DNA of 64,000 nt from Epiperipatus broadwayi (Eukaryota > Onychophora > Udeonychophora > Euonychophora > Peripatidae), in the NCBI GenBank assembly GCA_028023455.1, contig JAQFVV010000451.1:374001-438000 (forward strand), read 5' to 3'. The position numbers and the translations under genes were made by a program. This document shows, in pieces, positions 34,861-46,929 of this stretch. Position 1 is the first letter of the stretch. Each line of letters begins with the position of its first letter. The notes beneath the pieces are model-generated. The model did no database searches, was not told the origin of the DNA, and worked only from the letters and a program-made list of their open reading frames with translations.

Positions 34861-37702
34861 CACATTCCATGTACTTAATTTTTTTTAAAAAAATATTATT
34901 ACCACTAACTCCTGTTTTTTATTACATTTTAACATTACTAAGTCTTACATTTATTTATACTACTTTAGCGAGTTTTCCAGCAATTTAGGCAACTCATGCA
35001 AATAGAATTTTTTGGACCACTTTTTTTTTTGGTTCCTTCTATGATAACCAAAGAATACTAACTGAAGTAAGCCAGTCTAAATATAAATTTGTTGATGAAT
35101 TGAAACTACTGCCCTCAATCCAATTTAAAAACAACTAATTCCTGATTATAATGTCTCATGCAAAGATCATAACATAAGGATTCACAGTCGTCCCAGCATT
35201 GTTTTCTCAGCCTCAAGAACTTGTGGGACAAAAAAGATAAATGAATGGAATCAAAATTACACTACTGTGAAATTAAAGGGTAAAGATATAATTAGACAAA
35301 CACATAATCCTATTGTCACAGTTTTAATGCTGGAAAATGACTGATCAATGACATTAGAGGCTCATGGACTGGCCTTGGACTAATTTAAAGAACAGAAATG
35401 CCTGTTTGAAAGTAGAAACAGTATATTAAACTACAAGACATCAGGAGATGCTCTTGGTCTGCTGTTGATTTTTGCACTCACAATTAATCCTCACCTAAAT
35501 GTTACATACATAATCTGAGGACACTATTAGCAAGCGTGAGTATGGCATACATACATACATATATATATATTGGTTTAATTATAGAAAAGAAATACAAAAA
35601 TAAAATTGTTTGTAATATTACTTAAACACACTTCTATCTTGTCAAACTTCTGAAAAAAACTTCTCTTTCAGAAAATTATCACAATATGACATTTAAAAAA
35701 GATTAAAATATTTGTTTTTTATTGGCTTAAAAAAATCTTATAGATTTTATATACACAGTATACATAGTACAAAAAATATTTTTTATTTAACCATCGCAAT
35801 ATTGGAGAAGGGAGGGGAAGATTTTAATTAAAGAATAGATCTTAAAAAAAAAGAAGTTAAAATACATAAGCATACCCCCCCCCCAAAAAAAAAAAAAAAA
35901 ACACCATCTATGGCATAAATATTAATATACGTTTAAATTCAATTTTAACTAGTAAAGAAAGTCTAAAACTTGACACAAACAACACTTTTGAAACGCATTT
36001 GCTAATCCTTCTTATTCTCAAAGTAATCTTAAGCTCAAAAATAAACATTTTTTGATAAAATCAAAAGAAGCCAAACTAAAATTGCCAAAGGAATTTTCCA
36101 TTAATAGTGTTAATGGATTTCAACCCGTAATCTCTTAAGAAGAAATTATAAATATTTTCAGTATGGAGTAAGTACATGCATTAATTAATTTTATATACTT
36201 TATTATCATTATCGTAATACATTTTATATATTTTATCAAACAAATATAAAAAGTTAACAAATCACAAACAAATATTTGATAAAAAGATTTGTCAATCATT
36301 TAACATGTTTAAATTTCACTCAAGTTTAAAAAAAAACAAAAAACAGTACGAATTAAAAGTTTTTAATTTTGCTGCAAACCATACAATATTCGCTTAGACT
36401 AGATTTATATACTGCATACATTCCTAAATTCTCATTAACTAATAGCTAATAATTAATAAAAAATAAACATTTATTTATTTTTCAAAAAACTAGTCATATA
36501 TATGTATACACTAGCCGATATTATCAAGATCGCTCAAGGTTTATGTTGTGAATCAAATTTTAGTTCATATAGCCAACTTTACTGTTAAATGGTTGCCTTG
36601 ACAACAGTATGAGATTGTTATTGATATTGGGATTATCTAAATGTTGACTGATTTTAATGATTAAAAATAGATTATTGTACAACATCATGAATAAATAAGA
36701 AAAAAAAATCCAATTATATCACATGTATTTACATTTAGCATAATTCAAGGCAAGCTAATAAGGAACCAATATTAAGTATACCCACAAATAAGAAAAATAA
36801 TTTCTGACATCAATTAATTTTAAATTACTTTTTGGCTTACCCTTGTTAACTGTTATAATTGCTTTCTAATAAGTATGCTGGGTGAGATTATTCCAAAAAC
36901 AATTTGATTAGTTTTTCTTATTTGACTAGGCCACATTCAGGTAAAAAAACTTCTGTAATATATACAAGTTGATCCTGGTGGCTCATCTGTGTTTAAAGGT
37001 TTTTAGAACTTTACTTTCTTAAATATCGCTAGATAAACATAAATCTATGTAATTTATTGGAAGATCAAGACCAAAGACTTTCACACTTTTTCAGTCTGAT
37101 AAGACTTGATCAAAGCATATGATAATATTGCAATTCAAATTTTTATATAGTTCCTTTTGCAAACTCTGGCTCTAATGGCATTCCCACCAGTAGAGTAAGA
37201 AGATATGACAGCCTAAAATTTTTCTGAAAATTATGCATTAGAATGTTTTTTCAATCCTTACTTAGGAATATGAGATTTAACCATTTTCTATAAGAGCAAT
37301 AAAAGACACTTCACACAACACAGAGAAGTATGATGAAATCGAAAGCAGAATGTCTCAGACCTTGAAAGAATTAAAAGGCTGACATAAAGTTAGGCTAGAC
37401 ACGTTCCTAAAAAAGATAAATGTACAACTAATGTCTTGAGAGAATGAAAAAAACAACAACAAAAAAGGACTTCTTGAAATGGATGGAAGTGATAAAAAAG
37501 TTTGCTTGAATGATGTAAAAATGAAGCTATTAATCCTAACCCTAATGAGAATAACTATATTAAAAAAACCTTTACATATATATGATTTGTTTATTTATTT
37601 ATTTATAAAGGTTAAAAAAAATTGTCCTAACACTTTTTCAATATCTGAAATTCATTTTAAATAAATGATCTATTTAATTAAAAGAGATTATTTTTACCAA
37701 AA
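34861..37702. other. AT-rich non-coding DNA
   Basis: No gene or repeat family recognised. There is a C10A18 junction at about 35875-35900, TATA-rich microsatellite at about 35545-35570, and a more balanced stretch at 35170-35540 with no family assignment. Confidence 0.4.
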
Positions 37703-37958
37703 AAGAGTTGTGAGTTGGAATAGTTTGAAGCCTGTCCATTAAAGTATAAAGATTGGCTATCTTAATATAAAGCTGAGTACTGATTATATATGTGTGTGAG
37801 GATAGTAATCTAGACCAACTGATGATTGCTGGAACATGTGTGATCAGGTGGGTCAGCAATATGAGATGGTACTGAGAGTGGTGGGTCGTGTAAAAGTCTG
37901 AGTTCGAACCCCGCATATATTACATATATAAATGCAAGTTTAAGCCTGTACAATGTAT
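37703..37958 (+). repeat. dispersed hammerhead/B-box element, copy 2 (ribozyme deleted)
   Basis: A direct repeat of 38141-38439, 438 bp upstream of it. It keeps ACCAACTGATGA at 37814-37825 but lacks about 49 bp that would contain GAAA, stem III and the 3' strand of stem I, so no ribozyme can form. It retains GTGGTGGGTCGTGTAAAAG, the B-box-like GAGTTCGAACCCC and the 3' end TTTAAGCCTGTACAATGTA. Confidence 0.8.
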
Positions 37959-38140
37959 TAACTTATATAAATAGTGTGTAAAAGGTCTGCCCATCCCTCG
38001 CATATGTATGTATAAATGGATTATTCTTCTCTACATGCGGGGTCAAAATGACTAATATGTCAATATGGGTAGGATGACAACCTTGGCACTAACAAGGGCT
38101 TTGAACGCCATCATCCGATTTTCAATGAAATGGAAGGCTA

Positions 38141-38439
38141 AAGAGTTGTGAGTTGGAATAGTTTGAAGCCTGTCCATTAAAGTATAAAGATTGGCTATCT
38201 TAATATAAAGCTGAGTACTGATAATATATATGTGTGAGGATAATAATCTAGACCAACTGATGAATACTGGTTTAGCATGAAATATGTATATTGGTGATTA
38301 TTTATCTTTTCAACATGTGTGTGATCAGGTGGGTCAGCAATATGAGATGGCACTGAGAGTGGTGAGTCGTGTAAAAGTCTGAGTTCGAACCCCACTTATA
38401 TTACATATATAAATGCAGGTTTAAGCCTGTACAATGTAT
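38141..38439 (+). repeat. dispersed hammerhead/B-box element, copy 3 (full)
   Basis: A 299-bp unit: a 5' part (AAGAGTTGTGAGTTGGAATA), a hammerhead in the middle, a GGTGGGTCAGCAATATGAGA block, a B-box-like GAGTTCGAACCCC (about 38382-38394) and the 3' end TTTAAGCCTGTACAATGTA. It is nearly identical to copy 2 outside that copy's deletion. Related tail sequence appears inverted near 53187-53218. The mix of ribozyme and Pol III box resembles ribozyme-bearing SINEs. Confidence 0.8.
38242..38302 (+). ncRNA. hammerhead ribozyme, dispersed type, copy 2
   Basis: Outer stem I AATAATC (38242-38248) with GATTATT (38296-38302); bulge TAG; inner stem I ACCAA (38252-38256) with TTGGT (38291-38295), fully paired. 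Core CTGATGA 38257-38263. Stem II 38264-38278 has one A-C mismatch and a wobble. GAAA 38279-38282. Stem III ATA/TAT. Cleavage after U-A at 38289-38290. All core residues are intact. Confidence 0.85.
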
Positions 38440-39637
38440 CAAAAAAGAATTTGTAATTTTACTGAAGTTTTCTCTGTTAAAATCACAGAAATATGCTGTT
38501 TACACGGTCCAATGCAGTACTGTTCATATTAGCCGCTATAGAGTGTATATGGCATTACACACCAATATTACGGCCCACTAATATGCTTCATGACACTATG
38601 CAAACACACACACTTAACAGATTGCTATCGTATGAGGTGAGGGTGTAGGGAAATTCAAGTGTTCATAATTGTTGTAATATGCATTCGAATTAAAGATCTT
38701 ACCCATATCTGACGTATTTGATACTAATAATTGTAAGATCATCACCATGCTTCCATACAAATTTTGGAAGGTGGAAAAAAATTGCAAAAGATCATGGCCA
38801 AGCACCTTTTCCCAGAATTCATGCGAATACCCATGTAAATTACGAGATAAATAAAATGTCTGAGGTTGCACGTAGTTTTGGAAATCATAAACTTGGTTTG
38901 ATCAATGATGACAAATTATTTGTCAACACTCCCCCCCTCCCAAAAAAAAAAATTAAAATAAGATCAAAACTTTTTACTTTTTCAGTTTTTTTTTTTTTAA
39001 AAAAATAAGGCGACTTTTTTTTTCCTTTGGCTATATGGTGATTTTTGTTTCATCTTTATTTGTATACCGCTGATATGCTAAAACTTCTTTTTGAAACCAA
39101 TTTTTATTAACCTTTTTTAAAAAATAAAAACAAACCAAAAATAACTTTTGTCTCTATCTTTTGTCTCAGTGATGGCAAATTATTTCTCCCCATCTCCCCC
39201 CAAAAAAGTTAAACTAAAATCAAGACTTTTGACTTTTTCAACTTTGGTTTTCTTTTTTGTTTTTCAAATAGGGTGACTATATGGCGATTTTTGTTTTGGC
39301 TTGATTTGTATTACGTGATGTTTTTAATTTTGCCATTTTCGAAAACAAAAATGTACAAATATTTGAATCAAATCTTGCATTGCAAATTATTTACAAGAAT
39401 GTCAAAATATTGGTAAAAAAAGGTCATATCAAATGTCAAAATATGTCAAAAGATGAGTAAAAAAAGTCATATCAAATGTCCAAATATTTTTAAAAAAGGC
39501 GGAGAAAATGTAAAAATATTTTAATAAAAGTCAGACAAATTTGGAAAAAATATTTTAATAAGAGTCAGAGAAAATGTAAAAATAATTTAATTAAAAATAG
39601 TCAGGTCCAAATCAATATAATTGCATGTTTTTAGCAG
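38440..39637. repeat. diverged direct repeats and an A-rich minisatellite
   Basis: 38906-39060 and 39171-39315 share GACTTTTTCA, CTATATGGyGATTTTTGTTT and TTTGTAT. From about 39390 to 39600 a loose repeat built on GTCAAAATATTTTAATAAAA recurs about every 45-50 bp. An open frame at 38718-39008 has no recognised family. Confidence 0.45.
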
Positions 39638-39916
39638 AGAAACAATGCCACCAAGCGACCGGCCTAGCATTCTGATTAGTACCTATATTTAATTTCCATA
39701 TTAAACAATTTATTAGTAAAAAATAAACAAGCTAAAAATTAATAAGCTTGGAAAAGATAAAAGGTAATCATAGAATGTGGCATCTATAGATATATGATAT
39801 ACTTTCACTAATGATTAAGATTGCACCTTAAAAACATTCACATTTTAAAATTTTTTATTAACTTAAATCGGTGCTTATTCATATGCACATCCATCATGCT
39901 TGGTGGCATTGTTTCT
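39638..39916. mobile_element. 279-bp MITE with 19-bp perfect terminal inverted repeats
   Basis: AGAAACAATGCCACCAAGC (39638-39656) is the exact reverse complement of 39898-39916. The interior is A/T-rich and non-coding. No convincing target duplication is visible next to the ends, so the superfamily is open. Confidence 0.75.
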
Positions 39917-40149
39917 ACAAAAAAAGTTATTAATATAATGTTATCTGGCCTTTGTTTTTTCTTTTTAATAGTTTAAAACAAAATAAAAAATACAGACATC
40001 TGTTTATATATTTTTTATTTTTCGCAATAAATAAATCAATTTCAACTTATAAACATTTTTTTTTTGTGTGTATAATAAATGTACTTTTTTTTAAGGTTTT
40101 TTAAAAACAAATTTTTAAAATGTTCGTTACTTTAGTTAACAAAATAAAA

Positions 40150-40340
40150 AAGCTTTTATCAAATTGTCATCGAATGGTGTACACGTATTCACTTATTGCA
40201 CCATTTAAGGCTACCCCAAAGATGTTATATAGTTTGTGTGTGAATGCCATTGACAGGGTCAACAAAGTTGTACTTGTGATTTACACGTAAATGTTGAAAA
40301 CTTGCCACCTCTGGTTCAATCTTTGCCAATAGTGACATCT
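40150..40340 (-). pseudogene. Merlin/ISXO2-like transposase remnant
   Basis: The minus strand contains RVNHKYNFVDPVNGIHTQTI (complement of about 40227-40288), which fits the VNHSxNFVDPxTGxHTQTIE block at the end of Merlin (IS1016-like) DDE transposases. After a stop and a shift come HLWGSLKWCNK and IRVHHSM, matching the LWRxxKxxNK...RGTHRSM continuation. Only this C-terminal catalytic-domain piece remains. Confidence 0.7.
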
Positions 40341-40732
40341 TGAAACGATAGTTTGGCTCAGCAGTTGCCATTTTTTACAGTAACGCATAAACTCGCAAGC
40401 TATGAGATTTTATTGGGAGCTCTTCCGAATAGGCCACTTTTGAACTTCATACTGTTACAGGGGAATTAATGAGCTTGTGTAGAGTGTGATAATTTGGAAA
40501 ACCCTAAATACTTTATATATGTTGAACAAAAAATAAAAATTCCCAGTATCTTACTTAAATAATTGTGAATCCAAGCATTCACACCCTATCATTGTAAAGT
40601 AGGAATAGATTAAGTGTCACCTCGTATCTTGCGGATACGGTCGGCTAAGGGTGAATTGCGAGAGAAAATGATCGCAAAACATTCCGTTAGCGGCTAAGTG
40701 TGAATTTCAAGAGCAATCAACACACTACTGGG

Positions 40733-40821
40733 CTGATGTTAGCCAAAAGAGTCAACTACTCCTATCAATTGAGTAGTTGGCCTAAAAGTCAGTATATTTA
40801 AGTCCTTTTGGCTAACATCAG
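40733..40821. repeat. nested hairpin
   Basis: The outer stem is 17 bp perfect (40733-40749 with 40805-40821, CTGATGTTAGCCAAAAG). Inside is a 9-bp stem (40753-40761 with 40771-40779, CAACTACTC). Just upstream the phrase CGGCTAAGkGTGAATTkC is repeated (about 40640 and 40691). Possibly the end of a small DNA element. Confidence 0.75.
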
Positions 40822-42424
40822 TGACCTCAAGCATAATGGATGGGCATACAAATGAGCATCTTAAAATCTTTACCTTCTAACTAATAACAGCTATTTATCG
40901 ACTATTATTGGATAGCTAAATAAATTAGTTTCTGAACAAAAAAATTGAAGACTTTTAGCAACCTGAAAAAAATTTCAAGGTTTGCTTGGACTCAAATGCA
41001 AGAAGTGGATTAAGAGATTTTTTACTATGAAGTACAAAAAAACATTATTAATCTGAAATCCCTGATCCCAGTCTTATATACATTTCACTCTCTCATTGTG
41101 AACACAAGCTCTGCTAAAATAGGCAGATCATTGCACTTAGGATATTAATTTGCAAGTATTTATCAAGAGTTATCTTTTTTTTCTTTTTAATGTAGTTTGT
41201 AAATGTGTGTACACACTAATTTATTGATTGTAAAAGTTCAAACATCACCTTTGATATTTTGTTGGATAATAGAAGTTTTTGAATTAACAACATTCTACCT
41301 GTATAAGAACAAAGCTCCAATAAAATTAAACCATATATTAAATAACAATACAAATATGATAAAAACAGTGGTATGTATAAAAAGAGATTGAAAGAATGAT
41401 AAAAAAGAACATTGATAATCAAATAGTGCAAAATAGATTAGGGTGCATCATAAGCAAGAAATTACAAGGAAAATAACAAGTTTTAGAAATCATTTCTGCC
41501 AGTAATATCATAAGATTATAAATTAGAGAATTTTTAAGGAAGATTGCCTTCAGAAAAAAGATCTGAAATTACACATTTGTTTTTAATTGATATTTTAAAT
41601 ATTTAATGGGTAAATATTATCTTAATTCTGAACAAAGCCACTCCTGCTAAAATATATTACTTCTGTTTTACTCAAAGATAAAAAATAAAGTTCTATTTAT
41701 TTTTTAATAAATTTGCTGCATATTATTTAACAATCAGTAGCAAAATGATATAATGCAACAGTAATGTAGAATATTGTAACAATAAAATTTAGATTTAAAT
41801 AAAATAAAATATAGTACATATATATGTAGCTGGCTGCACAAAGAAATTTTCTGTTTACAGAAAGATATTTTGGTTCCACTTTGAGGCTTTAAAAAAGAAA
41901 TGAGCAGGGCAAATTCTTAATATCCCTCCATATGTTCATGTCATTGCAGCCTTTATTACTATGTGTTTATTCATGTAGTAAATCAAAATAGGTAGGTTGT
42001 TCTACAACATGAATCAGCCAGCATAATGAGTTTATTGATTTTTACATAGTCTTTTCAGTTGTTTGATAGCTCTTAACTGAAATATCAAATGAATTTATTG
42101 AAAGCACGCGTGGCGTTTGAATTTTTTTTTTTTTTAAATAGATATTTACAATCATGACAGACAAAACTAAACAATGGATCTTATTCCTAGGAAACTGTAA
42201 AATCACTAACCACAACACCAGTTGAATGAAAACAGAGAATGCTAAGAATCTCTTAATTGCTGACCCTGACTGCCATTCAATGATAACCTTTTACTCAACA
42301 ACTGCAGATTACTTTTGCAAGCATGGAAGATTTCACAAATTGAAAAAAGGAATTATCTAATATTAAATAGGACTGTTAGAATTTGTGAAGGTAAAATAAA
42401 AGGAGTCAATTAGTCAATTAATTT
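40822..42424. other. AT-rich non-coding DNA
   Basis: No gene or repeat family recognised. Confidence 0.4.
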
Positions 42425-42800
42425 TAAAAATAGGCATGTAATTTAGTACAAAGAAATAAATAATGAAATCACAGGTGGAATGGAATTTATTATAAATAAA
42501 AAATAGTAGAACAACATTGTGGAGATTAATGGCTAGATTAGTTATTTAGATTAATGGAAGAGACTACATGCAGATAATTCAGGTTTATGTTCCAATAAAT
42601 TCTTTTTATATTGAAGTAGAGGATGTGAGATTATAATTCTAAAATTGGATAAATTTGATTACATTGGCAGAAAATTTGCATATCTTTTTTGAAAAAAATG
42701 TTAAATGGAAATGAATATGGAAGAATCCAATTGAAGATACAGCAGAATTAGATTATATTTTAATTAAGAACACAGGAAGTGGTCATCAATTAGTGATAGG
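42425..42800 (+). pseudogene. LINE endonuclease remnant
   Basis: In two or three frames I read GGMEFIINKK then NNIVEING, then MQIIQVYVPIN (the QxYAPT motif of APE-type endonucleases), and WKNPIEDTAELDYILIKN, which matches the W-SPDGxTxNEIDYI block. Stops and shifts make it dead. It may belong to the LINE family whose 3' ends lie on the minus strand elsewhere. The LTR of Gypsy element 2 begins 13 bp downstream, so the LINE piece was its target. Confidence 0.7.
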
Positions 42801-42812
42801 TAAAATATGTCT

Positions 42813-44540
42813 TGTACCGGGTTTTCCCATTTTTAATGCTTTATTTTGTTTATTTAACTTTCTTTTCTCAATCCACATGCAATACCCAGTTACTGCAGTA
42901 TTTTAATCTAATTTACCATAATATGGATATCTCTTGCACATTCACACATTCATATAAATTCTATCTTTTAATGGTACATACAGGTATAAATATGATCAAA
43001 TCATATCTTTAATCAAATAAATCAATAGTGAAATATTTGGAAGATACGATTATATTTCCTGGCCAATCAAACCTCGGATAATGTAATTTTTATCTTCTAT
43101 TTTTCTAAAATATGAAATGTATATATATAAAAAATAATTGCGACAGCTTTTATTTATTTTTTTACAGGTGCCAGTGACATAGAGAAATGGTCCATTGAAC
43201 ATAGCACAAGGTTAATTAATTCAGGATTCTTCTTCTTTATATTATTTTTTTGGTTTAGGAGATCCCTACTTATGCCAATATAGCAAGCTAATTAGGATTA
43301 TACTAGCATTTATTCATTGAGAAAGTTAAAAGGTGGAGATTTACTTTCAAAACAGTATTTAATAAACAAGTAAATATAATAATATAAAAAAAAATGAATT
43401 ATTCATTCACACACACCCTTATCAAATATTATTAACACATACATAATACACTATTGAGAATAAATGTAAATAAAATGTTACAAATTATAAAATTAATATT
43501 TTGTTTTCTTATTAATAGTAATAATAAAGTCTTAGTTAATCATGAAGAGTTTGTATATATTTCAATTAAAAATTAACTGGATGTAAAGAGCTCACATTCA
43601 TCTTATTTGGAATATTTATTTCTCTTAATATAGTTATGTGTGATATATATTTATACATGGTCATAAATTTTAGATTTCTTCTATACACTACTTTTATTCA
43701 TGCTTTCAAAGTGGTTTCCTAATCAGCTTGCTAGGATTCATGGAATGATATAGATAAGATGGCTCGAGTCAAGGAATCATCTCGACTGCAAAGTAGGAAG
43801 AAAGCATAACGACCATATTTGGAGGCTTAACAACAAATGTGGTTGGTAGCTTTCCCAAAGTAAAAGCAGCCATATGATAAATCATTCTGTATCACTCTGG
43901 ATCTTTTTCTAAGCAATTTCCCACCAGACAATGAATGCAACAACTCGGATAGCAATAAACAATTAAATAAATAGTACAACAACCACAGGAAAGAGCAAGA
44001 GAAAGAAAAGTTCTGAATCACTTTTTATACCATATGGCCAATCTCGCATACATGTACCTGGTCATACCTTTTCTTTCTTCAAGAATTTAATCCCAGCAAA
44101 TCTTATTTTCTTACAATTTATTTCAAAATTAATTATGAGCTAAATACCTAATTTTCTTTTTTTCTCAATGTAGCCCTCATTTCTGCTTGTAAAATAATAT
44201 ACTCTCTACAACCAAACGAAATGGGTATTTTCCAAAAAAAAACTTTTGTTTACATACAATTTATTTATACAATATTTCTACATTTTCATTTATTAAGTTT
44301 CTAATTACACTAATCCTCTAATTATTTTTGCTGTTGATCAATGTTCTGATTGACCATCTTTAATTAGCGAGAAGAGATTTACTTTCCCTCCTTCTCTAAT
44401 GATAGATAATTTTATTTATTATACTTTTTTTTTCATATCTCTTTTAAATCTACATGTATTTTTTTTTTCTGCATGGTTAAACAAATATTTTTTCATTTAT
44501 TAATGAAACAATTTTTATTCATATATATCTTTTTCCAGCA
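42813..44540 (-). repeat. 3' LTR of Ty3/Gypsy element 2
   Basis: About 1728 bp, homologous to 51469-52979: TGTACCGGGT end, TTTATTTATTTTTTTACAG block, GTAAAAGCAGCCA block, GGTTAAACAAATA block. On the minus strand it starts TGCTGG, directly after the purine tract TGGAGGAGGAAGAT (complement of 44541 onwards). It carries an extra segment around 43650-43830 that is absent from the other LTR. Confidence 0.85.
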
Positions 44541-44939
44541 ATCTTCCTCCTCCAATTAATGGTACAATACCTTCTTGATCGAAGGATGAATCAAAATCGG
44601 AATACATTTTAGTCAATTTTAATCTTAATCAATTCACATAACTTCCTACAGTAAGTTCTTTTATGTATCATTGCTAGGTCACCCTCATCATGTTTTATTT
44701 TCTTACAAGCTGGGATAATTTTAGGTGGTCCAGCAATATTATATTTAATTACCCCACCCTTTTCATCTGCTACTGTGAAGGCATTCGGATTATTGCGTCT
44801 AATGATTTAATAAGGGTTATCATATAAATCCTAAAATTTCTTGAAGCTATGCTTTACTGGTTGGCTAGTGTGATTCGGGTCCATACTGTGGCTCCTTGAA
44901 AGGTATGAGATGAATGACTTTCTATGTTTTCTGTGCACA

Positions 44940-45720
44940 GCTTTCTACTTTAACTTGCATGACATGCCCCTTTGATCCTTTATGCTATTGATGTGCTCTA
45001 GGATACTGGGCAGTTTAGCTTTATATAATCTCAGCAATTGATGCCCAAAATGTCTAATTAGATCAAATTTGGTGTATTCTTTTATTGGCCAATTAATATA
45101 ATTTACTACCTGGGAAAGCGGCTTTACCACACTCAATGGTTGGATAACATCCTCGAAATAACTGACCTACCTCACACATAACAAGTTTACAAGGATTGGA
45201 TTGAGGATTGTGTATTTATGTTAAGATATGGCCGATCCACATCCTCTCTATCCACTCCCACCATTCTGAGGATACAAATAGAATACAATGGTCAGACATA
45301 ATAGCAGTGGGTTTTCCCACCATGGCAAAATGCTGGGACTCTAATACATGCATAGTATTTTGAGCATTGGCCCAAGATACAGAATACAGTGCCACAAATT
45401 TGGTTAATAATCATACATGACAACTAAATACCTCATTCTTCTAAATGAAAGCAATGGGCTGCAAAAGTCTATGGCCAACAACTCATTGGGTTCCTGAGAA
45501 ATATTGAGGTTTAATGATCCCTCATAAGATCTATTTATTGATTTAGTCCTTTGACAAATTTCACATCCATTCAGGATGGACATTATATTAGACCTCATTC
45601 TTGGCTAGTACAACCAGGTTGTCAATAAATGCTCAATTTTATTTGCCTCACAATGCCTATATAGACAGTAAATATACATGATTAGCCGATTCTGCATGTC
45701 CTTGGGCACCACCATCATTC
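44940..45720 (-). pseudogene. integrase remnant of Gypsy element 2
   Basis: The minus strand has NGCEICQRTKSINRSYEG (end of the HHCC zinc module) followed by NELLAIDFCSPLLSFRRMRY (start of the catalytic core, with the first Asp in AIDF). Downstream (44945-45136) is VNYINWPIKEYTKFDLI, which fits the region before the YTPxEL motif after the core. Stops between these pieces. Confidence 0.78.
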
Positions 45721-46379
45721 ACCTATTTCCAATGATCCTTTATTAGAGCACTCCTTCTTTCAACTGATATCCCTAAAGATTTCCAATCTTATCTCCTTCT
45801 CTTGCATTTTGTCATGATTTTACTCTCCAGATTCGTAATAATTTCCTGAGAATCCTCTTTTTGTTTATTTAATAGGTGCTGTAAATCTTTCTCTATGGAC
45901 TTACCCATTTAGCCAGGCACACATCTTCAACCTGCAGGTGACCTGAACTAGCTGGAACAGGATGGCGATTCAGTATGTTGGCCAGTACATTTTCCGATCC
46001 CCTACAATATCTAATTATATCAATAATTCTGTGCTAATATGCTCAGGTTAGAGAAATTTAATATTGTAAAAAAATTATATGTTTATCTGCACTAAGTGCT
46101 TTCGAAGTTACTGGACTTTATATTCATAGCTGAGTGCAGAAGGTAGTAATGAGATGTATTCTAATTTATGCAAATTAGTTAGCTGTTAATTGTGTTGTAC
46201 GTCTTGGCATTTTATTTTGTTTAGATTAATTAGTCCATCTAATTATATAATTAAACTCTTGCAGGAACAGACTCTAATGAACAAGATGATTATTGGTCAG
46301 GTAGCTGTGATTTATGAACTCCAATCTTTTGTGGTTAGTAATGATGACCACCTCCAATCCCAGGAGGAGCTGAAAATTT

Positions 46380-46650
46380 CTAGATGGCCCACACCATAAC
46401 TAGCACCTCCTTCTTGGTGATTGAATATTCCGGGTCTTTCAATGGCCAGCTAATAAAATATAGTACTCTGGGACAGCCATCCCACAGGATTTGTAACTGG
46501 CTCCAAATCCATATCCACTGCTGCCTGTACATACAATCAAAGGCTTTTGAAAATCAGGATACGTCAACATTACTTGATTGAGAAATAGGTCTTTAATATG
46601 CTCAAAGCCTTCATCCTACTCTGGTGTCTATGTCCATGGTACACTCATTT
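46380..46650 (-). pseudogene. RNase H remnant of Gypsy element 2
   Basis: Frames on the minus strand give MLTYPDFQKPLIVCTGSSGYGFGAS (in parts; the catalytic Asp of the usual CTDSS is Gly here) and YFISWPLKDPEYSITKKEV, the RNase H core of Gypsy pol, with frameshifts between them. Confidence 0.75.
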
Positions 46651-46929
46651 GTACAACTATAATATTGTAACAACTATAATAAGGGCTTCCTGTCCATCAT
46701 AAAATTTTTGTAGAGCTTATTATAGAAGTTGCACAATCCTAAAAATGACCGAACCAGTCTTAATGGCTTTTATTTTCTCTGATTGAGGTTTATACCCTTG
46801 ATACTCACTAGGTATACCAGAAAACTCACTTCTGCTGCTATATAGTTTTCCTGCAAAATGATTCGAATATATTTAAATTTGGTCTCACATTCTTGAAAAA
46901 AAAACCTTGTAATTGATGAAAATGTTCTC

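Noticed and set aside
37801-37840. Hammerhead in the 37703 copy
   Set aside because: The core CTGATGA is present but GAAA and everything after it up to the B-box region is deleted.
38718-39008. Open frame as a gene
   Set aside because: No recognisable domain, no start or splice context, and it ends in low-complexity A/T and C runs.
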